The notes under the pieces were generated by a model, which was given only the letters and a program-made list of their open reading frames with translations, was not told where the DNA came from and searched no databases. DNA of 64,000 nucleotides, taken from assembly GCA_007922225.1 (NCBI GenBank), contig ML679961.1, positions 78,420,798 through 78,484,797 of the forward strand, read 5' to 3'. Position numbers and translations under genes: made by a program. This stretch comes from Emydura subglobosa (lineage: Eukaryota; Chordata; Testudines; Chelidae). Below are positions 11,611 to 22,924 of this stretch, piece after piece (the first letter of the stretch is position 1; each line of letters begins with the position of its first letter).

Positions 11611-14600
11611 CACTCTGCAGCAGATAAGATCAGTGGAGAGAGCTCAAAGCTGATGACAGCTGGAGACTGAGGCTTCACGAATTTATGGATTGATCGCTTT
11701 TCTCTTTGGTCCATTTTGTTGAATGACAATGGAGTGACAGAAAACTGGAGCCAAGAACTGTGCTTTCCTTTTATTTCATTCAGATAAGTGCACGGGATTT
11801 CCCCGGACCAATATTTTTTACAATTCAGTCCACTGATCTGAGTGAGAAAAAGACATTACTTAAGTCAGAGACACGTATGATCAATGTATGAGAAAAGACT
11901 TATAGATTTAAATGTGCATGGACTAGTGTGGCATGAACTATATTTGTGTGCTTTCATCTAAAAAGCATAACACATAAAAATTATACTGTTACTTACTATG
12001 TGCTCGTACAGTGCCTAGCAGAATGGAGCTATAAGTGGTATAAGGCCTCTAGCTGCTACAGAAATATAAATGTTAAATAGTAATAATAATAATTAATAAC
12101 CAGTGCCTCACCCTGCTCCCTTTAAAGTAAATGGCATTACTTTCATGGAGGGCATGACTGGGACTTAGCTCTTTTTTATTAATTGATTATCAGTATTATT
12201 AATTAATAGTATTTTTTAATTTATTATATCTGTGTAGCACTTTTCACCCTGAAGAATCACAAAAGCATTTCACACAGTTAAATTGAAATACAAACTACAC
12301 ACAGGGAATCACTTCATCAACCAATGAAATGCAGCCACCTCCATCAGCTGTTTCCCACTGCCCCACAACTCTACAAAACTGTTCACAGACAGCTGAAAAA
12401 GTCTTATTGTTTCCCAATGAAGATGGCGGGGAGGGGAGAATTGAAGTGGGCAGACCCTAAATGAGCAATAAAACAGGCTACATATCACTGAAAAATCTTT
12501 TACAAAATACGGGGTCTGTAAAGCAGGTCTGAAATTAATTTGTCTGAAATGAAATGTGCAAGGCCAATAGCTAATTAACCATATTATTACTGTTTCTGTT
12601 ATTTGCCAAACAGGTGCTAGGTGCTTGTGCGCGTCGTTTTTTATTTGAATATATCTTTTAAAAAATGAGTTGTGAACATATCTATCTTATAAGCGTAGGA
12701 AATGCTCATGTAGCTTTCATTTTTACAGTGGTTTTGCTTGTCTTTATTTTATAGCATGGGCTAATGCCTCTAATTCCTGAATAATGTAATAAAATCAGTG
12801 ACGCATTCTGCTTAACTTTGAAAAACAGTAATGGAAGTGCAGAGTAACTAGTTTTCAGAAAACAAACACACAAGCACACAAAAAACACACCTTCGGGATT
12901 TGTAGTACAAAGATATAGTCTGCAGAGACATTATTCAAGTTAGCACAATAGACTGAACTAAATAGTCTTTAAATTCATCTTGATATAGCAACTTGCAATA
13001 GTTTCTGGATCCATATACCATGTCAGTCTCTGCATGCAATGCTCATAGACACCAATTAGACTTCCCAAGCAGGCTGATGGCAATATGTGGCCCATCTGTC
13101 AAGAGACCACTAAGGATCAAGGACAGTCTTTTGTCTGTTAAGAGGTGTTCTATTAGTGATAGAGACTAGTATAACAGAGATCAATGGTTGTTCTGCCATA
13201 GCTCAAGGAGAACTTCATTTTCCATCAGTGGATAGCTCCAATAAAGATAAAAAGTAACGTACTGCTTTCAGCAAGCCCTTGCTATAGAATGAGGCCCTGT
13301 TCCTGGCAAAGAGAACCACGTAGGCAGACCCTTGCACTTGTGTGGAGACCACTGAAGTCAATGAGGTGCTGCCTGAGCATGTGGCTCCACTCCTGCAATG
13401 CTCTTTGGAAGATCAGTGTCTGAGTCAGTTTTCTCCATATTAAAGAGTAGAGTATATGGGCTACAGGAATCAGAGAACACAACCCTCCCACCAGCTCCCC
13501 AGTGTGCAAGAGGAATGTACAAACTGCATTATCCTCTCTAAAGCCAGCAGGGTCATGAACCACTCTATGTGTGGTAGAGTCCATAATTCACCTCCTCATC
13601 CTCATCATTGTTGGATTGATTTGTTCACCCAAGGGTCCATGCAGTGTCCCTGTCCCTTGTACTGGGCATGCAAGAGATTGGAGAGATGGGGTCTTTACGT
13701 TGTCCCATATATCCCTGCTCATTCATAAAGGGCCAGGGACAATCTGGCCTTATAATGCTTGGTTCATGTTTAGTGAAGTTTTATTTCTTTCTATAAGGCT
13801 ATTAAAAAAATAAATTAGAATATCTCTGTTCACATAATCCTATTTGTAAATACACAAAATGGGAGAATTCAGATTTCTCTGCCTTTTAGGTCAGACCAAG
13901 GTGTATCACATAAGCAACAGACAGTGGGTGATCTTACATTCCATTCCACATGTGTTGAAACACTTAGGTTGACAAATGGAGGGAAGGGGTCAGCTTTAAC
14001 TCTGAATTTCCTTGTTTTGTTTTTTTAACTAAGACTTTTCATCTTACTTTTAAACATGAATTGGGTTTTTATCTATATATTTACACAGGTCAATTGATGA
14101 ATTTGAATGACTTTCAAACAATAAAACATGTACTCCCTTTTGCTTTTCTCACTAGTCGGGATTGTAACTTCAGTAAACTTGAATTACTTTTTTAAAGCCA
14201 TCCAGTCTTTTTCTATGTCGATTTGTTATCTGTTCTGCTTTTCTTACTTTCAAATGGCCTTTTAATTGGCCATTTAAACTAGGAAATTATGGCTGATTAG
14301 GATCAATCCAAATGCAGTGCTCAGATGGACTGGCTATTTCAGTACCATTGTTTTAGTTACTTCTGCTTTGTCAAATAAAGGTCAATTCTAGCTGCCATTG
14401 GCAGGATGCTTCAGTAACCTTTGCCCTTCAACTCCTGACCCCGACCGTCCCTGAGCCATGACTCATGGTGGCAAACCCCCAATGTGGCTAGTTAAGAAAC
14501 TGCAACGGGGAACATCAGAGTGAGTTTCTTAACATAAACTCAGTCTCCTGATTACTCGGTAATCATGCAATTACTCCACAATTGAAGTGTAGCCTTACCA

Positions 14601-14883
14601 TCATGAGGAAAATTATCTCAAAAGGCCTTCAAGTAAAAAGACAGTTTCTAGGATCCTTTATCCCTCTTCTCTTCAACCTAAACTCTCTCCAAGCTCTCTA
14701 TGTAGTTTAACGCCAATTATACTTAGGACTGAGAGTGATTGTCTTGTCAAGCGGAAGGGAGGACATTACCATACTGTAAAATCCAGATGAAGTAGAATCT
14801 TACTTTGTTTATTGAATACGTGTTGGAGGATTTGTATTCAAGTATCTTACTTCTGCTTTCCAATATATCTCTCTTTGGCTTTC
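11611..14883. other. Intergenic, no gene seen
   Basis: AT-rich, with no exon or well-preserved transposon. The segment 12205-12370 contains 'tgtgtagcacttttcaccctg...cacaaaagcatttcacac', which resembles a very old vertebrate repeat also glimpsed near 48715 and 59450. A 'gaccactgaagtcaatgagg' hairpin-family remnant lies near 13347. Confidence 0.5.
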
Positions 14884-14953
14884 GGGCCAGATCCTCAGCT
14901 GGTGTAAATGGGAATATAATGTAAATGGATTTCCATCCACTGAGGATCTGGCT
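14884..14953. repeat. Short hairpin (MITE-like) element
   Basis: The ends are inverted copies: 'gggccagatcctcag' at the left and 'ctgaggatctggct' at the right, around a core with 'ggtgtaaatggga'. The same ends recur at 60929-60995, so this is a family. No transposase is present. Confidence 0.7.
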
Positions 14954-15381
14954 ATGTGTAATACATGCTTATCACACTAAATCCTAAATGACACTGAAAC
15001 ACTGAAATCCTAAATGACATTGTTGGCAAATTTGAAATCACAATACCCCTTTAAACTTGTATTTGTTCAGGACCTTTTCATAACATTTCAAACATAGAGT
15101 CCTTTTTGTAATATCATAATAACCAAAAGTGATGTCAGCAAATGAATAATCATTATACAAAACTCCCACTTGTGCACTGCATTGATAATTTTGACACAAT
15201 GACATTTACTAGGATTCACTAATAATTTATAGCTCTCTCACCCCAAATGCTCTCTTGTCCCTGAAATGGATTATGATATATAAATGATAAGAGCAATGTG
15301 CAATAGTAATAATATGCAACAAGTTTGGATCTCAGTTAATTTTATGAAACTCAGTTCCTTTATACCACTTTATCCTCTGAG

Positions 15382-15493
15382 GTAAGGCAGCATGATCTAA
15401 TGTACTGAGCACAGGCCTGAGACCCAGGAACTCCTGAGTTCTAATCCCAGCTTTCTTGGGCAAATCACTTTATTTCACAGTGTCTCAGTTTCT
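15382..15493 (+). repeat. MIR SINE, 5' part (split by CR1)
   Basis: An ancient tRNA-derived MIR core in sense orientation: 'gcagcatgatctaatgtact', then 'gttctaatcccagctttc' (degenerate B-box-like word), then 'gtctcagtttct'. The element stops there and resumes 578 bases later at 16072 with 'ccatttgaaaaagggagata', the next part of the MIR consensus. The two pieces were one element before the CR1 landed. Confidence 0.75.
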
Positions 15494-16071
15494 GTGATGC
15501 AGCTGCAAAAAAGGCTAATGTCATCTGGGATGCATTAACAGAAGTGTCATATCTAAAACATCGGAGGTAATTGCCCCACTCAGCTCAGCACTGGTGAGGC
15601 CTCCGCTGGAGTACTGTGTCCAGTTCTGGGTGCCACACTTTAGGAGCGATGTAGACAATTGGAGAGAGTGACCTATGAGGAAAGATTAAAAACACTGGGC
15701 ATGTTTAGTCTTGAGAAAAGAAGACTGAGGAAGGACCTGATAACAATCTTCAAAAATGTTAGGGGCTATTATAAAGAGGGCAGTGATCAATTGCTCACCA
15801 CGTCCACTGAAGGTAGGAGAAGCAATGGACTGAATCTGCAGCAAGGGAGATTTAAGTTAGATATTAGGGAAAGCTTTTTAACTATAAAGATAGTTAAACA
15901 CTGGAATAGGCTTTTAAAGGAGGCTGTGGAATCCCTGTCATTGGAGGCTTTTAAGAACGGGATGGACAAACACCTGTCAGGGATGGTCAAGATATAGTTG
16001 GTCCTGCATCAGCACAGGGGACTGAACTAAATGGCCTCTAAGATCCCTTTCAGTCCTCCATTTCTATGATA
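15494..16071 (+). mobile_element. CR1 LINE 3' fragment inserted in a MIR
   Basis: A 5'-truncated CR1 in sense orientation, from 'gatgcagctgcaaaaaaggc' to 'tccatttctatgat'. Part of the terminal ORF2 region is still open: a 112-codon frame at 15659-15997 encodes CR1 C-terminal residues such as ERRLRKDL-type and IVKHWNRLL-type words. It interrupts the MIR at 15382-15493/16072-16190, so it is younger than the MIR. Confidence 0.85.
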
Positions 16072-16190
16072 CTCCATTTGAAAAAGGGAGATAGTAACAT
16101 TCCCCTACCTCAGAGAGTGTTGTGAGGATTAATTAGTTAATATTTGTGCATTGCTTTGAAAATGCAAAGGATTATATTAGTTTTAGTTAT
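16072..16190 (+). repeat. MIR SINE, 3' part (split by CR1)
   Basis: Continuation of the MIR begun at 15382: 'atttgaaaaagggagatagt', 'ctacctcagagagtgttgtg', 'aggattaattagttaatat', 'gcattgctttgaaaatgc'. These follow the order of the MIR 3' half. Confidence 0.75.
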
Positions 16191-16424
16191 TAAGATTCAA
16201 AGCTGTCAGACCATGGAATTTGCAAGTGCAGAAGGACTATGGTCTATATTTTTCCTTCTGAAGTCCTAAATTTATTAAATACTCTGGCCTCTTGACTATG
16301 GACATATTATAAAATTAGCCCTACTGAACCAGGTTCAATCCCTTTTTTAATTTCAGGTTGGTATATTGATATGTTATGCTTGTACAGGTTGTTTTCTTTC
16401 TCTGAGGCACTTGGCAAATCAGGG

Positions 16425-16545
16425 ATTCATAGCTTTGAAGCCAGAAGGGCATCTAGTCTGACCTTTTGCATAACACAGGCCGTAGAATTCCATCCAATAA
16501 TTCCTATATCAAGCCCATGACTTGTGTTTGAAACAGAGCTTAGAT
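16425..16545 (-). mobile_element. CR1-type LINE 3' fragment, minus strand
   Basis: Phrases 'attcatagctttgaagcca', 'gaagggcatctagtctgacc' and 'gcataacacaggccgtagaa' match, by memory of the family, the 3' untranslated region of a reptile CR1 subfamily in antisense. No coding part remains. Confidence 0.55.
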
Positions 16546-18173
16546 GGGTATAAGCCTTAAAAATAAAATTAGACATATTTCATTCCTGAAATAAATTACA
16601 GTGTAATATTTATAACAAATCAGGAGTGTTCTCATGCACGTCTTCACAGTGTGCAGAGGACATTTGTCTTTTAGCTGGGTGATACTGAATCGTATTTCCC
16701 GAGATATAGCCCCAATGTAGGAAAGACTTGATTTCAAACAGATATTTCAGTTGGCACCTCTTTCCCCATACAGAAGGCATTTTTAAGTGCCTCACAACCA
16801 TGTGAGTCACAGCTAAATCCCCTCTGTCTTCCCATTTCCATTCCTGATATATTCAAATCACCACTTGCCAGGCCCTGCATTAGTCTCCCAGTTAATGTGC
16901 AAAGCCATTTTTAACTTTCCAGCATCAAGAAGTTAGAGACAATGGGTCAAACTCATCTCAGGTATAACTCCATTGGTGTCAGTGGAGTTACACCAGGGAT
17001 AAATTTGGCCTAATGTTCCAACATGGGGCCTGATACTAGAGTCCTTCCATACCTAAAACTACTACTGACATCTTCATGAGTGACCTTATAGCAGTTACCA
17101 TGGCATCAAACTGAATAAAGCTGAATACATTACCTCTGTATCCCCAGAACTTTGGGTTCATATGCATTTGGATCAGAATGCAGAAACAGCTCTAAATTTG
17201 TGACTCATGTTCCACTCTAATAGCACATTTGTTCCCCTATCTTTTAATGTTAGTGTTTCTGAGAGAGTCACCAAAAGGAATCAAAATACATGAGATTTAA
17301 ATAGAATAATAGCTTCTTTTAGGGTCCTATCCTATCTCCTGTTGAAGTAAATGAGAGTTTTCCCATTGGGAGCAGCAGCAACAAAATGAAGGCACATAGA
17401 GTGTTCTACAGAATAACGCCATTGACTTAGCAGACAACAACGTGGAGTTCCTCACTGTGGAGAGCTAGAAAATTACTGCATGTTTTTCACAAAGATGTTG
17501 GATAAACAGTGTCTGGGGTCATTAATCCCTAGTTCGAGCTAGAAGAGCACATGTGACCCAAAGCTCACCGACAAGGAAGTTTATCAACAAATACCTAAAG
17601 CAAACACCATGGGAACAGAACACAAAAGGGAGGAGACTATTTCCTTGCAAAGCAGAGGTTAGGTTTCAATCTAGTCTACAATCCTGAGAAGTTATTTTTT
17701 TATTTTATCATAATTTCTGTAAGTAAATATATCAGTGATAGGCACGAGCCCCAACATGTGGATCACAAACGTTACAAAATCTGGAGAGGGGCCCAGCCTG
17801 AGCTTTTCTATACATAAGAATATTACACTATCAAAATCTATAATCCAAATGCCTTCACACACAGGCCTACAAACAGGAGCTTCATTCTATTGGAAAAAGA
17901 AACTCTCAATCACTGGTGACCATGACTGGCTCAAGATAACTAACTTTAAAGGCATGACTGTTATGGCATAAAATGCTATGTTAGGTCACTTTTAGAGATG
18001 TTTTATTTTTTCTCTCCCCTCTTACCCCAAGTCATCCAAGCAGTAGAGGGATAAAAATGAGTGCTGGGAATCCCCCCTACCATTGTTATAGAGCTTGTGT
18101 TCATAACACTGCAGGGTCACAAAATACTGGATTTCAACATCATAATATTTTAATGTCTATTGGTCTGTGGGTA
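16546..18173. other. Intergenic, no gene seen
   Basis: No exon or well-preserved transposon. A hairpin-family remnant is at about 16942-17012 ('ctccattggtgtcagtggag', 'ttacaccagggataaattt'). Confidence 0.5.
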
Positions 18174-18235
18174 TGTCTGCACTACAAGCATACAGAACAC
18201 TTCTGTCAACCTAGCTGTGCCTACAGGGAGGGTTA
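18174..18235. mobile_element. Truncated MITE fragment
   Basis: Starts with 'gggtatgtctgcactacaag', a variant of the 'ggctatgtctacact' end seen at 22698-22924 and 49105-49356. It is cut off where the antisense CR1 begins near 18236, so no opposite end is present. Confidence 0.5.
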
Positions 18236-18938
18236 GATCAACATAACTATGCTGACCCTCCCAGCTCAATGTCATCTGCAGATTTTATAAGTATACTCTC
18301 CACTTCATTATCCGAGTCATTAATAAAAATATTGAATAGTACTGGACCCAGAACCGACACCTGCAGGACCCCACTAAGTACTCTCTTGCTGTTTGAGCAC
18401 AAACCATTGATAACTACTCTTTGAGTCTGTCAACCAGTTGTACACCCACCTAATAGTAATTTCATCTAGATCACATTTCCCTAGTTTGCTTATGAGAATG
18501 TCATGTAGGACTGTGTCAAAAGCCTTACTAAAATCAAAATATATCACATCTACTGCTTCCCCTCATCCACTAAGTCACTAACTCTATCAAAGAAGTAAAT
18601 TAGGTTGGTTTGGCATGATTTTTCTTGACAAATCCATGCTGGCTATCCCTTATAATCCTATTATCCTCAAGGTGCTTATAAATTGATCATTTAATAATTT
18701 GTTCCAGTATCTTTCCAGGTACCAAAGTTTAGGTTGACTGATCTATAATTCTCTGGGTCTTCTTTGTTTCCATTTTTAATAATAGGTACTATGTTTGCCG
18801 TTCTCTTGTCGTCTGGGATTTCATCCATCCTCCATGGGTTCTCCAGGATAATTGTGAACAGTTCCAAGATTACTTCAGCTAGTTCTTTAAGTATCCTGGG
18901 ATGCATGTCATCAGGGCCAGCTGACTTGAATACATCTA
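18236..18938 (-). mobile_element. Older CR1 LINE, antisense, part 1
   Basis: Antisense CR1 reverse-transcriptase region of an older subfamily. On the minus strand, about 18890-18740 reads DDMHPRILKELAEVI- and PDDKRTANIVPI-type residues of the RT fingers/palm. The reading ends abruptly at 'gacttgaatacatctaaa' and resumes at about 20936. The element is degraded and cannot move. Its 3' end is missing on the left side. Confidence 0.8.
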
Positions 18939-20935
18939 AAAACATAAAAACGGCCATACTGATCAGACCTGTAATCCATCTAACCCAATATCCTATCTTC
19001 CAGTAATGGCCAGTGCCAGGTGCTTCAAAGGGAATGAATAGAACAGACAATCATCAAGTGATCCATCCCGCATCGTTCACTTCCAGCTTCCAGCAAACAG
19101 AGGCTAGGGACACTCAGAGCACGGTGTTGCAACTCTGCCCATTCTGGCTAATAGCCATTTATGGACCTATCCGCCAGGAACTTATCTAATTCTTTTTTGA
19201 ACCCTGTTGTAGTTTTGGCATTCAAAACATCCCCTGGCAACGAGTTCCACAGATTGACTGTGCGTTGTGTGAAGAAGTACTTCCTTTTGTTTGTATTAAA
19301 CCTACAGCCTATTAATTTCAGTGGGTAACCCCTAGTTCTTGTATTATGTAAAGGAGTAAATAACATTTCCTTATTCACTTTCTCCACAACAGTCAAGATT
19401 TTATAGACCTCTTTAATATCCCCTCTTAGTTGTCTCTTTTCCAAGATGAAAAGTCCAAGTCTTTTTAATCTCTCCTCATACGGAAGCTGTCCGATATCCC
19501 TAATAATTTTTGTTGCCCTTCTCTGTACCTTTTCCAATTCAAATATAGTTTTTTTAAGATTGGGAGACCAGATCTGCACTCGGTATTCAAGATGTGGGCA
19601 TACCATGGATTTATATAGAGGCATTATGATATTTTCTGTCTTATTATCTATCCCTTTCTTAAGGGTTCCTAAAATTGTTAGCTTTTTTTTTACTGTTGCT
19701 GCACATTGAACAAATATTTTCAGAGACATCCACAATGACTCCAAGATCTCTTTCTAGAGTGGTAACAGCTAATTTAGATCCCATCATTTTATATTTATAG
19801 TTGGGATTATGTTTTCTACTGTGCATTCCTTTGCATTTATCAACACTGAAATTTATCTGCAAGTTGGTGTGCAGTCATCCAGTTTTGTGAGATTCCTTTG
19901 TAACTCTTCACAATATCCTTTGGACTTAACTATCTTGAGTAGTTTTGTATCATTTGCAAATTATGCCACCTCACTGTTTACCCCTTTTTCCAGATTATTT
20001 TTGAATTTGTTGAACAGCACTGGTCCCAGTACATTCCCTTGGAGAACACCATTATTTACCTCTCTCCATTCTGAAAACTAACCATTTATTCGTACCCTTT
20101 ATTTCCTATCTTTTAACCAGTTACTGACCTAGGAGAGGATCTTCCCTCTTATCCCATGACTACTTACTTTGCTTAAGAGCCCTTGGTGAGGGAACTTGTC
20201 AAAGGCTTTCTGAAAGTCTAAGTACACTATATGTACTAGATCACCCTTGTCCATATGTTTGTTGACCCCCTCAAAGAATTCTAATGGATTGGTGAGGCAT
20301 GATTTCCCTTTACAAAAGTCTGGTTGACTATTCCCCAACAAATCATGTTCATCTACGTCTGATAATTCTGTTATTTACTATAGAGATTTAACCAATTTGC
20401 CTGGTACTGAAGTTAGGTTTACCATCCTGGAATTGCCGAAATTGCCGAAATTGCCTCTGCAGCCCTTTTTAAAAATTGGCATCACATTAGCTATCCTCCA
20501 GTCATCTGGTACAGAAACTGATTTAAATGATAGGTTACATATCACAGTTAGTAGTTCTGCAATTTCATATTTGAGTTCACTCTTCATCACTCTTGAGTGA
20601 ATACCATCTGGTCCTGGTGACTTATTACTGTTTAATTTATCAATTTATTTCAAAACTTCCCCTAGTGACACTGGGACAGTTCCTTAGTTTGCGACCTAAA
20701 AAGAATGGCTCATGTATGGGGATCTCCCTCCCATTCTCTACAGTGAAGATGCAAAAGATGCAAAGAATTCATTTAGTTTCTCTGCAATGGCCTTATCTTC
20801 CTTGAGTGCTCCTTTAGCACTTTGATCATCCAGTGGCCCCACTGATTGTTTCATGGACTTCCTGCTTCTGATGTACATAAAATTTTTGCTGTTATTTATT
20901 GAGTCTTTAGCTAGCTGCTCTTCAAATTCTTTTTT
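18939..20935 (-). mobile_element. Younger CR1 LINE, antisense, nested in older CR1
   Basis: A 2-kb CR1 in antisense. Its 3' end is at the left ('cataaaaacggccatactga'). A 198-codon frame on the minus strand (19744-19148) covers the RT thumb and C-terminus, with words such as [22 protein letters not shown] and VNLWNSLPG. Further upstream pieces (20590-20129) carry RT motifs including VPDDWRIANVMPIFKKG and VYLDFQKAFDK. Several frameshifts and stops separate these frames. It is 5'-truncated before the endonuclease domain. It sits inside an older CR1 of the same orientation. Confidence 0.9.
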
Positions 20936-21310
20936 CTAAATCTAAATAGTATTTACCCTGTTCTTTTCCTATTCTGGCTTTCTTTCTTTCTTTCCCCTTG
21001 TTCTTAAAATTAATTGTGTGGAGTATCTGGTCACTATTAACCTTTGTAGTGAAGACTGATTCACAATAGGCATTAAACACCTCAGCGTCCTTGATGTCAT
21101 CAGTTGTTTGTTCTCCTTCCCTGATAAGTAAAGGACCTGCACTGTCTTTCGTCTTTCTCTTGCTCCTAGTGTATTTAAAGAACCTCTTTTCTCATTGGCT
21201 TTTATGTCATTTTCTAGGCTTAACTCATTTTGTGCCTTAGCAATGCTGATTTTATTCCTACACACTTGTGTTATTCTTTTGTACATTTCTTTAGCAATTT
21301 ATCCACATTT
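20936..21310 (-). mobile_element. Older CR1 LINE, antisense, part 2
   Basis: Resumption of the CR1 interrupted at 18938: 'aatctaaatagtatttaccc', 'gtgtggagtatctggtcact', 'gtagtgaagactgattcac', 'cattaaacacctcagcgtcc'. These are the region just upstream of the RT motifs in the older subfamily, so parts 1 and 2 were contiguous. A degraded 105-codon frame lies at 21286-20969. Confidence 0.75.
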
Positions 21311-21561
21311 CCACTCTTTGTAAGATTACTTTTTGATTTTCAGGTCCTTAAAGATCTCATGATGGAGCCCGATTAGCCAATATAAATTGCCATGGAGATT
21401 ATCAAACCAATCTAAGGGAGTCAAATGCCCCAGCTCCCATTGGAACTGAATTTCAGTGGGAATTGGATACTTAAATTCCAGCCTAAATAATAATAATTAC
21501 AATAAATAATAATAAACTAATTTCACGCAGGTCTCTCTATAGCTGTTGAATAATAATGGCT

Positions 21562-21765
21562 TTTGGTCAGCTGTAACACTGACTTGGAATGTGACTTTTG
21601 GCAAATCCCTTTACTTCCCTGTGCCTCAGTTTCCTGATCTTTAAATGGGGAGATTAATACTTACCAAATTCATAAGTGAGTTGTGCGCATTGATTCATTA
21701 ATGTTTAAAAAGCATTTTGAGCTCCTCAGATGGAAAATGTCACATTATTATCATTATTATTATCT
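21562..21765 (+). repeat. MIR SINE
   Basis: Sense-orientation MIR: 'gacttttggcaaatcccttt', 'gtgcctcagtttcctgatc', 'ttaaatggggagattaata', then an AT-rich tail with 'aaaagcattttgagctcc'. Typical degraded copy. Confidence 0.75.
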
Positions 21766-22064
21766 CATTCCAGTTCATTTAAATTCATACCAAATGGCTA
21801 AAAAACACTGCAATTCATTTCAGTCTGTACCCTCTTTATGTGACAGTACTCTATTATCTGAAGTATGCACATGTAGCCGGGGTGAGTAACATGCACAACT
21901 GCTGTGGGGCCCAGGGTTGTTGAGCAGTGAACTGCCTTTTTAGCAGCAGTAGTGTAATAATGTTGCAGAATCAGTAGAGAAGAAAATGAGGCTCTCACAC
22001 TCCTTGTTACTATTTATTATTTCTATAGTGCTGTAAAGTTGTACAGTGTTTTACAGGCTAATAT

Positions 22065-22262
22065 TTTTAAAAGTGACTAGTGATTTCGGGTGTCTGAATT
22101 TTTGAGTGCCCAGCTGGAGATATCTTGCAGGAGTGACTCATTTTCAGAAATTACTGAGTACACATGCACTGAAAAGGAGTACCAGCTCCTTTAGATGTTT
22201 CAAGTGAAGCTCCCAAAAATTGAGGCACCCCACATCACTGGTCACTTTTGAAAATCATGGTC
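22065..22262. repeat. Inverted-repeat element (MITE-like)
   Basis: Left end 'aaaagtgactagtgattt' and right end 'catcactggtcacttttgaaa' are inverted copies about 170 bases apart. The interior contains 'tttgagtgcccagctgga' and 'gactcattttcagaaatt', again the 'attttcaaaa' theme of this repeat group. There is no coding capacity. Confidence 0.6.
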
Positions 22263-22697
22263 AGTATAAGAAGACAAGATTCGTGCTCTGTCAAGTTTAC
22301 AGTCGAAGGCCCAGATGATTCAAACACGTAATCAATTTTATTTCTGTTAGCTACTCACAAGTAGTAAAATTAAACACAAAAGTTAGCATTTGCAGGATAG
22401 AGGCATAAGGCCATGATCCTGCAAAACTATAGTCATGTGAATAATATTTTGCACATAAATAGTTTAATTGAATTAAAAAAGACTTCTCTTCTGAGTAAAG
22501 TTATTCTCATGAGTAAGCAGGATGGTGCTGGAAGTGTACAGACAAAGGGATGGAGGTAGGAAAGTAACAAAAGATACACATATTGAATTATTTGAGTAGG
22601 CAGGCAGTGTGTCGTTTCAGAGAGATTATCTTTTTATATTTATATGTAATTTTAAATGTATCTTGTGGTTGGGAAAAGATGTTTAGTTAGTTAGTTA

Positions 22698-22924
22698 GGC
22701 CATGTTTACACTTGAGAACTTACAGTGGAGCAACTGTACCAAAGCAGCTGCGCCTCTGTAAAATCTCTAGTGTAGCTGCTATGCCGACAGGAGGAAGCTC
22801 TCCTGTTGATATAGCGTTATCCACACCAGTGCTTATGTTGGTGTGATTTATGTGGCTCAAGGGGGTTATTCACACCCCAAGCAACATAAGTTGTACCGAC
22901 ATAACTGATAGTGTAGACATAGCC
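22698..22924. mobile_element. 227-bp MITE with GGC(C/T)ATGT(T/C)TACACT ends
   Basis: Complete non-autonomous DNA element. The left terminus 'ggccatgtttacact' is an inverted copy of the right terminus 'tagtgtagacatagcc'. The interior contains 'gctgctatgccgacaggagg' and 'ttgtaccgacataactga'. Flanking octamers gttagtta and gtagggta agree at 5 of 8 positions, consistent with an eroded 8-bp duplication as made by hAT transposases. The same termini occur at 18174, about 35957 and 49105. Confidence 0.7.

Noticed and set aside
18691..19744. 119- and 198-codon minus-strand frames as host genes
   Set aside because: They are pieces of CR1 reverse transcriptase, split by frameshifts and found again at 41478-42733.
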